Shown: piece by piece, positions 45,315 through 56,553 of the stretch
Numbering within the stretch: the stretch's first letter is position 1
How the letters are laid out: every line of letters begins with the position of its first letter
Source of the DNA: Sphaerolaimus hirsutus
Lineage: Eukaryota; Nematoda; Chromadorea; Monhysterida; Sphaerolaimidae
NCBI GenBank assembly: GCA_964036195.1
Contig: OZ038452.1
Coordinates: forward strand, 2,170,001 to 2,234,000
DNA: 64,000 bases
Reading direction: 5' to 3'
Program-made: the position numbers and the translations under genes
Notes under the pieces: generated by a model
What the model was told of the DNA's origin: nothing
Seen by the model: only the letters and a program-made list of their open reading frames with translations
The model's database searches: none

Positions 45315-45372
45315 CATTCAAAAAATCACCCATTTTTGTATCGGAGTAAATGTTGTATTTTCATTCTTACTA
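45312..45372. mobile_element. TAGCATTC element, solo left end
   Basis: TAGCATTCAAAAAATCACCC matches the left TIR of 37844 and 42147; similarity fades after about 30 bp. No right end in reach. Confidence 0.65.
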
Positions 45373-46204
45373 CCGCATAACCTCGAATTATCCCCCATGA
45401 AGTATCCCCTATAATTATTCCTCTCTAATTACCCCCCACCCCCCTCTGCTTATCCCCCACCTTCGAAATACCCCGAGGTCTGACTGAGTGACCTGAGAAA
45501 AAATACCCCTGTCTCGAATAATGTACATCATGCATACAATGTGCATGATGAATTAATTGCTGCCACATTGCATCGCAGCTACACGTACACTAGTTTTTGT
45601 AGATATATCCCTATACCTATATTCAAATACCGTATTACCTCGAAATACCCCCAGGGGGTTTATTATTTCGCCAGCAAAATTTGAGGGGGGATAATTCGAG
45701 GGGGGGTTTATTCGAGGGGGGGTCTATTATTTTGCCAGAAAATTTCGGAAATTCCCCATACGCAGACGTAGAAAAATCGAACAATCACAGATTTATATGT
45801 GTTTATAGAGGCTTATATTACTGTATATACACAAAAACCCTTCCCTAACGTCACTTAATCATCAGTTTTAACGTGTGTTCTGCATTGTACAGATCACAAA
45901 CTGCGGTATTTGTCATGTACGTTCACGTTACACTCAATTTTAGGGGGGTATTTCGAGGGGGGGTTTATTATTTCCTCAGCCGAAATTTAAGGGGGGTATT
46001 TCGAGGGGGGGGGGTTAATTCAAGGGGGGGGGGTTAATTCGAGGTAATACGGTATATCCTGTTTGGCCTCATTTATTACCAGTTTTGGGTATGTTTTCTG
46101 ATGAAATATAAAACCCCCCTTGAAAAAGCCCCGGCGAATTAACCCTCCCTCAGAGGTCGCTGGCAATATAATAAACCCCCTGGGTGTATTTCGACGAAAT
46201 GCGG
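45373..46204. mobile_element. TA-flanked MITE, outer
   Basis: CCGCATAACCTCGAATTATC at the left and GTATTTCGACGAAATGCGG at the right with TA on both sides; poly-C and poly-G subterminal tracts. Split by the younger member 45630-46052. Confidence 0.75.
45630..46052. mobile_element. TA-flanked MITE, inner
   Basis: CCGTATTACCTCGAAATACC and inverted copy, TA at 45628-45629 and 46053-46054. Nearly identical to 22485-22908, so this subfamily moved recently. Confidence 0.88.
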
Positions 46205-46770
46205 TATTTCAGTGAAATGTTCAACCGGCAGCTTTTATTTAGCTTAAGTGATGTTTTTTAGAAATAAAATGTTCTGTGAATTTAGGAAATGCTAAACAGG
46301 ATATCGGAGATACAAACAGGCTGCCAATAAAATGGTACGAAAGATGTGAGGTTTGTCTTTTTTTATGTTGAACAGATAAAACTAGTGACTTGTGTCGATG
46401 CGAGTAAGTTATCACACGTATGTCACTTACTTTACACGTATGGTGCAGGGGTATCTTGAATTTTGACCCTCCGAGTGGTTGGATAGATAGCAAATCGCTC
46501 CTCCAGAGGGATAGATAGCAGAAAAAAAATTTTTTGGGGCGGGGGGTTGGGGGGTGGTTGTGGTGGTTCAATAAAAACAGTAGGTAGATAGCCTAGCGAT
46601 TTGGGGGGGGGGGGTTAGGGGGTAGTAGGCCAAAATTTAGCCTCCGGGATAGATAGATACTGGAGCGGCCTCCGTGATATATAGATAGCTGGGCGGTTTG
46701 GGGGGGAGTTAACCCCCCCCAACCCGCCCCCCCATTCGAGACCCCTGCTCTGGTGTACATTTCCCAGCGC
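46205..46770. other. Spacer with G-runs and GATAGATA repeats
   Basis: 46528-46555 holds G-runs (GGGGCGGGGGGTTGGGGGG) of the form that can make G-quadruplexes, and ATAGATAG words recur at 46480-46700. No gene recognised. Confidence 0.5.
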
Positions 46771-46773
46771 CAG

Positions 46774-46992
46774 GTTCTTGGTGAAATACAGAACTTTCAC
46801 CCTGCCCTAAATACATACAGCCAATCTTTAATGCTTGTTGCTGGTGTAGTAATCATTTTCATTATTCCAAAAGAAAAAAATTACTGGAAAATGTTACAGG
46901 AACTTGTGGTACCATCTGGGTGGTATGCTCATCTGAGCTTTATGTATGGCAGCTGGCTGCCACAGGCTGTGCTCAGACGATTTTCAGCACAT
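46774..46992 (+). pseudogene. Duplicated exon 1, copy 2 (longer)
   Basis: After an acceptor-like TTTCCCAGCGCCAG the frame reads VLGEIQNFHPALNTYSQS, then the part shared with 10824-10987, and ends at donor CAT|GTGAGT, phase 0. It is nearly identical to copy 1 over the shared part, implying a recent duplication of about 1 kb (46826-47408 plus 56504-56872 against 10824-12528). The partner exon is 56554-56658, now separated by a 9.1-kb insertion. Function unknown; a hydrophobic segment (MLVAGVVIIFIIP) is present. Confidence 0.5.
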
Positions 46993-47715
46993 GTGAGTTT
47001 CTGGTTTTACCACATTTCTTACTACTGTATTACCTCCAATTATAGAGATACCTCTAATATAAGTTACAGTTTTTGGTAGCCGAAGCTACAGTTTTTTGCT
47101 TCTTTGGAAGTGACCAAATAAATAAAAAGCATACCTCCAATAGAAGCTGAATATAGCTCAAATAGAAGGTATACCTGAAATAGAACGTACACCTCACATT
47201 AAAGACAAAACTGGCTGCATTCCAAAATGTTTGAAATTTGGTAATACTGGAGCACTGAGTCTAAGTGGTCAGTTACAGGATGGTGGAGGAAGCGTCAATC
47301 AACATCACTTTTTGAATGAATTTTTCACATTGGAACCTCAAAAACTAGCTTGTGTGACTACATTATGGGCAGGCTGGCGCCGGCGCGCCCACCCAATTCA
47401 AACACATGTGTAGTGATGTGAAAGCGCCATGGCGCTGGCGCCTGGCGCTAGCGCCAAAGCAAAAAGCGTCATGGCGCTTGTGGCGCTTGGCGCTAAAATG
47501 CTGTGGCGCCATTGGCGCTTGGCGCCGTGTTTCCGAAAAGCGCCATGGCGCTTTTGGCGCTTGGCGCTACTTTCCAGTGGCGCCAGTGGCGCTTGGCGCT
47601 ACCATTTTTTAAAGCTCCAAAAAAGCGCCAGAGAGTGATAATTTCGCCTCGGTGTTCATTTGCCTTATTGCCTATTTTCAGCAATTTGTGGCCATGTATG
47701 TAATTATTTTACATA

Positions 47716-47743
47716 CTGTATTTCCCCGAAATACCCCCCCCCC
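47716..47743. mobile_element. TA-type MITE, left end only
   Basis: CTGTATTTCCCCGAAATACC followed by a C-run abuts the truncated BEL/Pao pol directly. The matching right end was not found, so the junction is a deletion or rearrangement. Confidence 0.6.
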
Positions 47744-50118
47744 AGTTGTGCATCTGCACCACTCTGATAATTCAAATTTCTGTTGAACTTGATCTGTCCA
47801 ACTTTAAGCAATTCTGTCTCCAATTGCTGCCAAATTACTGTCTGTTCCTCAGACAGGGGTGTGTCCCATTCTTTGGCACTCGGTCCTGAATGCCATAACA
47901 TCTGCAAAAATATCTTTGCTGGCAGTAGGACAGGACTGACAAGTCCCATTGGATCAAAACATCCCGCAGTCACCTTTGCAACCGTCCTTTTCGTGGGAAG
48001 TTTGATTTTCTGGTCAGTTTCTGATAATTGTGATTGCTGAACTGTCTTTGGCGTTTTCAGCCACATCTGGTTGCTCTCTGTGTCCCATTTCATTCCTAGG
48101 ACTGTTGTGACAATTTTCTTGGCCACATCTGACTCTGCCAATTGCCAAGTGAAGTTCTTGTTATTGCTGTTCCATTCTCTCAGATTCATCTGTGCCTCTG
48201 TGAACAGCACTTTGGATTCCTGGTACAATTCGATTGCTTTCTGCTCTGTGTCCACACTGAGGATCAAATTATCCACATACAGATTTTCATCGATCAATTT
48301 TGCATTCTCTGTGCCAGCTTGATTCAGGTGGTATCTGACTGTCAGCGCCAGCAGCGCTGGGCTGCAGATTATACCAAATGGCACTCTGGCAAATCTGTAA
48401 ATCTGAATATTGTCCTCCATGGATGGTTTCGTGGGATCCTTGTACCACAGAAATCTTGTCACATCTCTGTCACTGTCCTGCAGACTGATCTGCAGAAACG
48501 CTTTCTCTATGTCTGCGACCAGTGCAATTCCATGCAATCGGAATCGCATTAGCATCCCTACCAGCTGTGGTAGTATCACTGGACCGCGGTACATGCACTC
48601 ATTCAAGCTTGGCATGCCTGGCGGTTTCGCTGAGGCATCATATACCTCTCTGACCTTTGTGGTAGTTTTCTCTGGCATTATCACTGGTTGATGAGGCAAA
48701 ATATGGAACTTTCTGCCATCCATAATATCCTCTTGCACTTTCTCAATCACTCCTTGCTCCTCTTGTGCTTTCATGATTGCCTGAATTTTCTCTAATAATT
48801 CTGGGTCTCTCTTGAGCCTGTTGGTGAGGTACCTGAACCTCTTGAACGCCATTGCTTTGTCGTCTGGGAGTTCATGCAAATTTGGCTTGTATATGAACTT
48901 TACAGAGTACTGTCCATCTGGGTTTCTCTGTACACTCTCATTGAATTGCTTGATGGCCTCATCATCCTCGACGAGGTCCGGCTGGTCCATTATGCCAATG
49001 GTATCCAGTCTGTCCATGTCTTTGACATTTGGTACAGGAGCAATTGACAACGGTGCTTCCTCATACCACTTTTCTCTCGGAATTTGATGCACAATTGTAT
49101 TGACCACCACCGGATATGCGCCATCCGTGGTCCATTGGTTTCTGTTGCTTGTCAGCTGCCCATCGCCCATCAGTAATCCCAATTCCGATGGAATTACATA
49201 CAATCCTGACGGAAGTCTGGTGGTGCTGGTGTTTCTGGACATCAAGTCCCAGAAATAATTCAAGCCCACTATAATATCTGGCTTGAACTTGCACTCTGTC
49301 CCTTTCTCTTTGGGAATTCTGTCTGCAAAGTAACTCTCATCTGGGAAGTACTTCTGCAGGTATTTTTTGTCCTGATCTGACACAGGCACTTTGACTTGTT
49401 CTGTGGTCAACGTCGGGACCACATCTGCCACCATATCAACTTTCTGGCCATTCCTGAGCCGCATTCTGAATTCCACTTGCTGTACCACTTTATAGTGCGG
49501 CTTTTCATTTCCGAATGTGTACACCTGGATGTGGTGTTCACCTGTACTCTTCAAATTGAGTTTCTTGGCCACTTTCTCTGACATGTATGTTCCTTGGGAT
49601 CCTGTGTCCAGGAATGCTTGAATCTGTAGCGGTGGCTGTTCAGGCTCCATCTCTGTATCCATTTCTGAAGCCTCAATCACTGTTCTGGCTGTCATCAACA
49701 TTGACATATTCCTGTTTACTATCAGGTTCACTGACGTATTCTGTTGCTTTGTATTTGGTTCTGTAACCACTGTGCTGGATATGGTTTCTGTCTCCACCAT
49801 TTCTGGTCCAGCCTCTTCCACAGTGACACAATTCACTGTGGCTTTTCTCTGTTGGCTCTGTGCTGGTCGACCGGCCGTCGGCACAGACTTTCTACCATTG
49901 TTTGCTGATTGCTGGCCATTCTGTTGACCATTTGCTCTGAATGCTGGAATTTGCCATCCAGCGTTTCCATTGCCATTGTCTCCTAATTTCTCTGGGCACA
50001 CTGCACTGTGGTGCCTATTGGACTTGCAATAGAAACAATTTCTTGTAAATTGACACTGAGCCATACAATGCCCTTTCTGCAGGCATCTCAGGCATTGCTC
50101 TGCCTTTGACAAAATCAT
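47744..50118 (-). pseudogene. BEL/Pao pol: zinc knuckles, protease, reverse transcriptase
   Basis: From the N terminus: two CX2CX4HX4C knuckles (Cys9, Cys12, His17, Cys22; Cys28, Cys31, His36, Cys41), a Gln/Asn-rich linker, an aspartic protease of the A17 kind with LDTGSQGTYMS (Asp171), and an RT with VADIEKAF (Asp536), RVPFGIICSP and YVDN (614-617), then the BEL-typical CFDPMGLVSP and LPAKIFLQMLW. The second catalytic position reads Asn rather than Asp; YVDN-like variants do occur in this family, so this alone need not mean loss. The frame ends after about 790 codons in the flanking MITE, well short of a normal pol, so it cannot be complete. Confidence 0.88.
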
Positions 50119-50151
50119 TCTCCTTTCTCTGGCAGTTTTGAACTTTGGACA

Positions 50152-51451
50152 CTAATCATTGAAATGTAATTGCTGTGTGTCATTGCAGAACACACACGGC
50201 CTCCCAGGATTCACAAATCCAGCCTGCGGTGCATTCTGACCATTCTGGATCACAGACATGCTCCCTGTGCTGGTCCTTGGGTTCTCTGGCCCTCTGAATC
50301 GATTCCCATTGCCTTGGAACCGATTATTGAATTGCTGTGCGCGTGGATTATTCCCGAATCCCTGGCGCGATTGCTGAACTGGCGCCTCAGTGTTCTGTGC
50401 GTGCTGTACAGCCTCACTGAGTGCTAGCTGCTTGCCAAACAGCTTTCTGAATTTCTCCACCGTCAAGGCTTCCTCAGTTCCCTGTTCCTTCTGGATTTCT
50501 CTGAGAACCTCTGGTGGCACTTTCTGTTGTAGCTGGCTCAACAGCATTGGATGCTCCACTGATTCACCCAGTGACTCCAACTGCTGGAGCAGCCTTTCAA
50601 TTACATCAAACAAAATTCTCATATCCTGACAGGTATTCCTGGCCTGTCGCAGCTTCATAATATTACTCATCAGCGTGTTTCTGACCACAACTGGCTGGTC
50701 ATATCTCTTCTTGAGCATTGCAATTGCGGGTGCATAATTTTCTGCGGTCACACTCAATCCACTGATCATGCCGAATGCTGAGCCCTTCAGCAAGCTTCTC
50801 AAGTATGAGAACTTGGAAATGTCTTCCAAATCTGCCTTATTGTGAATGTGGGATTCAAACATTTGCCACCATGATCGAAATTTGACAATTTCCCCAGAAA
50901 ACTGTTCAACTTCCAGTTTCTAAAATTTGACACTCGTTGCTGTGGTTGCATTGGTTGAACTGGCCCCTGGAGCAGCTCCTTGAGCTGTCAGAGCCATCTG
51001 AGCAGCCATCTGCTGTATGAATGCTGTATTGATGTCATACATGATACTTCCGCTCAGTTGCTGGATCATGTCTTGCAACTCTTCGATGTAAATACACATT
51101 CATGGCTGCAACTTTCTGTGTAACCAAGTCTGACATATTTGCATATTCATCATATGAATCTTGGTACATCTTCTGTTCTTGTTCCATATGATCGGGTTCG
51201 TCAATGTCCTTGACGACATCCCTCCATGCGTCAAATTGAGTTCTCACTGTAGTCATTGCACTCTCCAATTTTGCACCTTCCTGTTTGATAGATGCAATCA
51301 CTCTCCTCATTTCTGTTCTCTTGTCATCCTTTGATGCTCCCGCAAATACTTCCGGGTCATATTTGACAAATTCTCTTGACATCCTGCTTTCCACCCTGTG
51401 CTTTGCTGGCCCCAGGGTCTTTCTGATATGACCCATTGGTGAAGGCACCAT
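50152..51451 (-). pseudogene. BEL/Pao gag, interrupted
   Basis: The N-terminal part (51451-51035) is helical and charged (KRTEMRRVIASIKQEG...). A frameshift near 51080 leads to an Ala/Gln-rich linker, a TAG at 50920-50922, then the DUF1759-like gag core (FRSWWQMFESHIHNKADLEDISKF, LKKRYDQPVVV, LLQQLESLGESVEH) and a Gln/Asn/Arg-rich tail. The frame stops at TAG 50152-50154, exactly inside a third knuckle (CVFC...H...C) whose last Cys follows the stop; pol continues in the same frame. BEL elements normally make Gag-Pol as one frame, so the stops look like damage, although a read-through stop is conceivable for the last. Confidence 0.82.
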
Positions 51452-53945
51452 TTTTGCTGATGAAATTTTCTTTCACTGTTTCTCTTTATAGTGTGTCTCC
51501 TGTGACGCTTGTGATGCTTCCCTGTGCCTTCTGTGCACTTCTCTGTGCACCACGGATTTGTTGTGCCACGCACAATACCAATGCAGTCCTACAGGCCCCT
51601 GACGTGTTTTCACGCGTTGTCCTTTACTGCACTGGCACCAGGTGTGTTCCTAAAGCCCCTGACGTGATTGTTTACACGTGTTGACTTCAACACACCGGTC
51701 AAATCCACCTGGACAATAAACAATTTATTTGCCCAGCAGTGTGCGCCCAAAGAGGGTCCGTACACACTAGTGTGCGCCCGAAGGTCCGTACACACTCTTT
51801 CTGAGCGCTCTGGCGCTCTTTCTGGCACGCCTGTGTGCCCCGTGACCACGCCGGCCACTTGCTTCCTGAGCGGCTCCTGTGCCGCTGTGCGCAGTGCGCT
51901 GCCTTGCTGTGTCGCCTGTGACACGTTTCTGTGCACTCTGGTGCACTTTCTGATTCTGGGCAGTGTTTCTGTACACTGCTCTGCAATTGCGCCTGTGCAA
52001 TGCAGAATTCTGGCACTTTTGTGCTGTCTGATCTGATGGTACCGAGCAGGCACAGCGTGTATATTTGATGGGAGCTCCGCAAAGCCCCTACATGCTACCA
52101 AGTATCCTAATACTTGGTTTTCAAATCCACTCTCTGTCAGCTACAGCCCTCTGTCAGCTACAGCCCTTTGTACACTGATACCCCTACTTTTGCACTTCCG
52201 AGGTATGAGTCCACCCTAACCCAGTGGAGCAAGGGACCTCCGCGAATGCCCAAAAACAGCCCTTTGACTAGCGTGGCTCTGTGGCAATCCTGTCTCCGTC
52301 AGGTCACCCTCCCTTGGCATAGGAAGGACATGCGAGCGGTCACTGGCGTCCGGATGTCCAGGAGCGTCCAGCGAAAGTTTGACCACCATCCGACAATGAC
52401 TCCTTGTCAAATGCCGGTGCTGCCCAGCGTCTAGCACCTTGCCAGAACACTGGTGAAAGCTGCCTGAAATCCTGACAGGCTTGTCAGAATTTCAGTGTCC
52501 TCCGCGCATGAGCATAGAACCGCTCCCAGGATGTAGACAGCAGTGCCGTGACTTTGGCACAATGCTGTCTGCAAATCAACAGCCAATGCGCAGCCAAGGC
52601 CAATTGATGTTCAGCAGGACTTTTGATGTTCTGCCAACTGCCGCACAATGTTTGTTCCGGCTTGGTGATAGCACAATGTCATGCAATCACCCTGCTCACT
52701 GCGCCATGTGATGAAGCCACCGAAGTCAGCGTCTTCTACCACCGAATCCGGCAACTCCAAGACCGTAGTGAGAAACGGCCTTTAGAGTGGTTGATTTCCC
52801 GTTGTAGCTGAACGTCCACTTGTTGGCAGCCAAGTTGAGTTTATTTCGTAGTTGTGTGTTGAAAAGGGGTTTTGAGATTGTTTCAGGTACTTTATTCGAT
52901 CAGATACAGCTTGATACAAAAGCGCAAAGCCTACCAAGCTTCCTAGTCAAAGTTTCTATCGCTAGCTTATTTTGAAGACTTGGGGTGGGTCCGCAGACTG
53001 AAGTAAAATCTTCCAAAGTAGCTAAGACACGGAAATGTGTATAAAACATAGCTACAATAATTTCCTAAATTCAAATGCACAAATAAGTCATAAATGCAAC
53101 AAATAAACACATCTAGCCGAAACAGTTGCCTTATACTGCGCGTGCATACATTCAAACAATTATGGTAAAGAAATACCAGGTACAAATTGGGCTAATGGAA
53201 AAACTATTAATCTTGAGAGGCGCGAAGTCGGCAAACTCAGCCAATTTACTAATTTGCTTCAATTTGTCAGAAAACATTGACGCACATTGGAACTAATAAA
53301 ATAGGGTTTGGAAACTGTAAATAGTAGTGTAAATGTTCCTAATGACGTAAATAAAGCAGGGTATATTCAATGGAATAGTAATAATCACTTCCTGGAAACG
53401 TATGTTAAATAACTAGTAAACTGGGACCTATTCAAGGTAAATGGGTGTATAAATTGAACAGGGTTTATAATATAACTGTGATATAATTTGAGCAGGATAT
53501 TTACCATAAATGTCAAGTAAATATAATCATAAATAGTGAGCAGGGTTATAATAATTATGCCTACGCGAAGGGCTTTGTTAAACACGTACAGTAAATGCTA
53601 GTTGCACACAGGACACAATTTCTCTATTAGGACGCTGGCCTAAGTAAGTACGTTGCACATAAATATTTATAAGATTTGACTTTCCCAAATTGCAAGTAAA
53701 CTATGTAGATGTATATATAATAATGATCAGAAAATTTCGGCGAGTTGAATGAGCCTAATTTCATGTTCATAAACCTAATAATAACTTATTTGACCTTTTA
53801 ACCTAAATATTCCACATAAACATATCAAATACTTATAAGATACTTTCTTAATTGAATATTCTCCATGGATAAATAATATAGTGCAGGAAGTATAATTTGC
53901 GCGGTAAATAAATATAGTGCATGAAATGTAAAATTAGTGCAAATA
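51452..53945. other. Presumed BEL leader/LTR and unclassified AT-rich DNA
   Basis: 51480-52110 is GC-richer with CACTCTGTGCACT/GTGTGCGCCC-type short repeats; its overlapping open frames on both strands are not credible genes. A near-palindrome CCAAGTATCCTAATACTTGG lies at 52097-52116. 52830-53945 is AT-rich and featureless apart from the AATAAAG noted on the minus strand. Confidence 0.4.
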
Positions 53946-54171
53946 GATAAATGGACAAATATGAGCCTAATTATCAATTCTCTGTATTTCTTTATCCATC
54001 CATTTTGCCACGGTCAGCACAGATATGGTTGACTTTCGATGGCTGCCATTCAGTTTTCATTGGCGGTCTGCTCGCATTGAATGGTCTGTTGCCATTGAAT
54101 TGCCATTGGCTGACACAATCTTCAGTGTTGTGTGTGACGGAGTTGTGGAACGAGCACCACTTGTCTGAACT

Positions 54172-55565
54172 TCACCTGGCAGGGTAGCGATCGGCATTTG
54201 GTTGAAACTGTCGAGTTGATGGGTTTCTTGGGGTGGGTCGGTATCGGCCATGGGAGTTTTGTTGCCGGTTTATGGTGCGGCCCATCGATGGTGCGCTGCG
54301 CTGATTTCTTGGCCCGCTGGATGTAGAATTCTTGGCCATTGCAAGCGTCATTGTGCACTCGTTTGTGGGGTGTCCTCTGCTGTTGTGGAAGATGCTAAAG
54401 GAATCCGTTGGCTTGCCACTTGTCTTTGCTCTCTTTTCCGCAAACTCTATTCGCTCAGCATTGTCGATCAGCTCCTTGAACGACATCATTTCAAACGTTG
54501 GCAGCGTGTACAGCGCGTTTTGTAGCGACTGGTTGTGCAGCCCTGACATGAAGTAGTGCTTCAGCTGTATTTTGAGCGCAGCTGGCTGGGTGTCTGGTAA
54601 TGCCTGGCGAACCAAACTGTCAACAAATAGTCCAAAATCTCGGACGTGGTCCTTTGGTCGCTGGCGCAGGTTCAACAACTTATTCATTGCGTTCTGGGCA
54701 GCAAAATGGTCGCCATACTGCGACTCCAAAAATTTGCACACTTTCTTGAATGTCTCCCGATCCTCATCTGGCAGTCTCTCAAATTGGCGTAGGGCGCGTC
54801 CTGACAGGCACTTGCGCACATGAATAATGGAAAATTCATCAGGTACTTCGGTCAGCTTGATGCGCGCCTTGAGGTCGTTTATCCACAGCTTGAATTTCAA
54901 CAGGTCCTCGCCATCGAACGTTGGAAATCGCTCTTCTAACAGCGGAGCCCACAGCCGTTTCTCATGTGCTGCGTACTTGGATGACAATTCCGGTTTACTC
55001 TCTGTGATGTGCATTGAGCTCTGGTTTTCAACCGAGGAAAATTTGTTGGCCAGAAGGGAGAGGGCCTCTGGTTGTTTGTCCATCATTGCAGCTTGTTGAT
55101 CCATTATGGCTTGGGTCTGTCGGTCTTGTCGCTCCATCATAGCTTGCGACTGCTTGTCTTGTCGATCGACCATGGCTTGCGTCTGTTTGGCTCCATCATG
55201 GCTTGTGTCTGTCTGGCTTGTTGATCCATCATCGACTGCATAAACGTGCACAACTGCGTGACCAGTTCGGGTGATTGAGGCGCAGATGCTGATGCAGATG
55301 GTAGTGCAGATGATGGTGTGGCAGAAGTTGCCAACGGTTTCAGTAGATCTGTCACGCCAGTGTCGCGGATGGAGGTAGCCACTGCCTTCAGTTTTGCCCC
55401 ATAACAATCGAAGGCTATCTTGCGCCATACTTTGTCGTCGTCAGATAAGTCGGCTGGATTGTGGCTCCTGAGAACATTTCTGAGCTGATGCAATTTGTCG
55501 CGGTCCTTGCTCGTGACTGATTGATCGACATAGCCAATGAAGGTGTCAAACAATAGCGTTGACAT
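54172..55565 (-). pseudogene. LTR-retrotransposon gag (second element), frameshifted
   Basis: The first part (55565 to about 55195) begins MSTLLFDTFIGYVDQS. A frameshift near 55195 leads to the second frame, with a glutamine-rich heptad-like run (RQD-x-Q-x-QAMM, repeated four or more times), FPTFDGEDLLKFKLWI and a capsid-like helix set (AMNKLLNLRQRPKDHVRDFG, LKHYFMSGLHNQSLQNAL), typical of retrotransposon Gag. The zinc knuckle has lost Cys residues (FHNSRGHPTNEC). The frame stops at 54172; nearby frames to 54057 may be the start of pol, but no RT is present. Family (Ty3-like or other) undecided. Confidence 0.75.
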
Positions 55566-55923
55566 GGTGGCGTTGATTGGATCACGTCACGTCGTGATGA
55601 GGGTCGCTGTAGTTCAGCTGTCACTGCATTTGTCGCTGGTGCTGGTTGTCGTCACAGCAGCCAGTCTCATTTCGTTGTTGATCAGTTGCAACGACGTTGT
55701 CATGCTGCTCCTGTTTATTTGTTGCCAATCTTGTTGCGTTGGCGTTGTCGAGCCACGTGCGTCGATGTCACGCTGCTTGCGTTGTTGTTGAGCCCTGTGT
55801 GTTGCGTTGTAGACTGCTGCCCGCTTGTGCTGCGGTTGTCGGGCCCCAGTTGCGCCGATTGGTAGTCGGTAGTCGCAGGGTCGGCAGCCAGTTGTTGCAG
55901 GGTAGGCGGTCCTCATGTAGACT

Positions 55924-55937
55924 GGGTCGCGGCACCA
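55924..55937 (-). other. Primer-binding site
   Basis: The minus strand reads TGGTGCCGCGACCC immediately after the presumed LTR end (CCCTCCCAAC). It has the TGG start and composition of tRNA-primed sites in LTR elements and lies about 360 bp upstream of the gag start at 55565. Confidence 0.6.
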
Positions 55938-55938
55938 G

Positions 55939-56139
55939 TTGGGAGGGACTTAGGAGGGGGTCCCTCAACCCCGGGTCCAAAGTTATATTTCTGGGTCTTT
56001 ATTAGAACTCCAGACTGATCTGAATACACAAGCAAAGTGAGGCATAGTCAATAATCACTGAAACATGAGTATCGCGGGTTTGACATAATGCAGTCTAACA
56101 CCTACTCAACTCTATCTATTTGAACCAGTCTTCATTACA
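55939..56139 (-). repeat. Presumed 5' LTR of the second LTR element
   Basis: Adjacent to the primer-binding site. The minus strand contains TTCTAATAAAGACCC (polyadenylation signal at 55998-56003) and starts TGTAATGAAGACTGG. The outer edge is a guess because the partner LTR is not in the window. Confidence 0.5.
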
Positions 56140-56553
56140 CTACTGTGTTGAGCAAGAAAACTTATTGATTTCCATTATTTGACCATTTTTGGAGGCAATA
56201 CAAGTAATTGAAAGTGAAGAAAATAGTACTTTGTCTCGGGGTAGAGGCCTGATACGCACCCCCTTTTCTCTCACCTGTATCATTAAAGCCAATATCATTT
56301 TGGCACTGGCGCCATGGCCCCCTGGCGTCCAGAAATTGTCAAAAATTGCCAGAAAGGTCCAGAAAAGCGCCATGGCGCTTTTGGCGCTTGGCGCCATTTT
56401 GCTGTGGCGCCATTGGCGCTTGGCGCTAGTTCCGGAAAAGCGTCATGGCGCTTTTGGCGCTTGGCGCCAAAAGCCTGGCGCTTTTTACATCACTACACAT
56501 GTGCTGCTCTATCAGTATTTCCCAATCCATTTCAAATCCTTTTTCACACACAG

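Larger units (their letters stand above)
47744..51451 (-). mobile_element. BEL/Pao-type LTR retrotransposon, 3'-truncated gag-pol
   Basis: Minus-strand gag (51451-50152) and pol (50118-47744) share one frame over most of their length. Integrase, most of RNase H and the 3' LTR are absent. One frameshift (near 51080) and two in-frame TAG codons (50920-50922, 50152-50154) interrupt it. The 5' LTR could not be delimited; 51452-52900 probably holds leader and LTR, with AATAAAG on the minus strand at 52891-52897. Confidence 0.85.
47409..56495. mobile_element. hAT-like GGCGCC element, 9.1 kb, TSD CACATGTG, carrying LTR retroelements
   Basis: TAGTGATGTGAAAGCGCC at 47409 and CTTTTTACATCACTA ending at 56495 are flanked by perfect CACATGTG (47401-47408, 56496-56503). 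The paralogous repeat copy near 12090 has a single CACATGTG, the empty site. GGCGCC arms cover about 47409-47635 and 56310-56495. Between them lie a BEL/Pao relic, a second LTR-element gag, and AT-rich DNA. The retroelements were most likely inserted into a shorter element before or after it landed. Confidence 0.9.

Noticed and set aside
47783..49581. Plus-strand frames across the pol region
   Set aside because: Antisense shadows of the minus-strand BEL/Pao pol.
51610..52101. 163-codon minus frame and overlapping plus frames
   Set aside because: All frames are open in a GC-rich, short-repeat region; no domain, and likely LTR/leader DNA.
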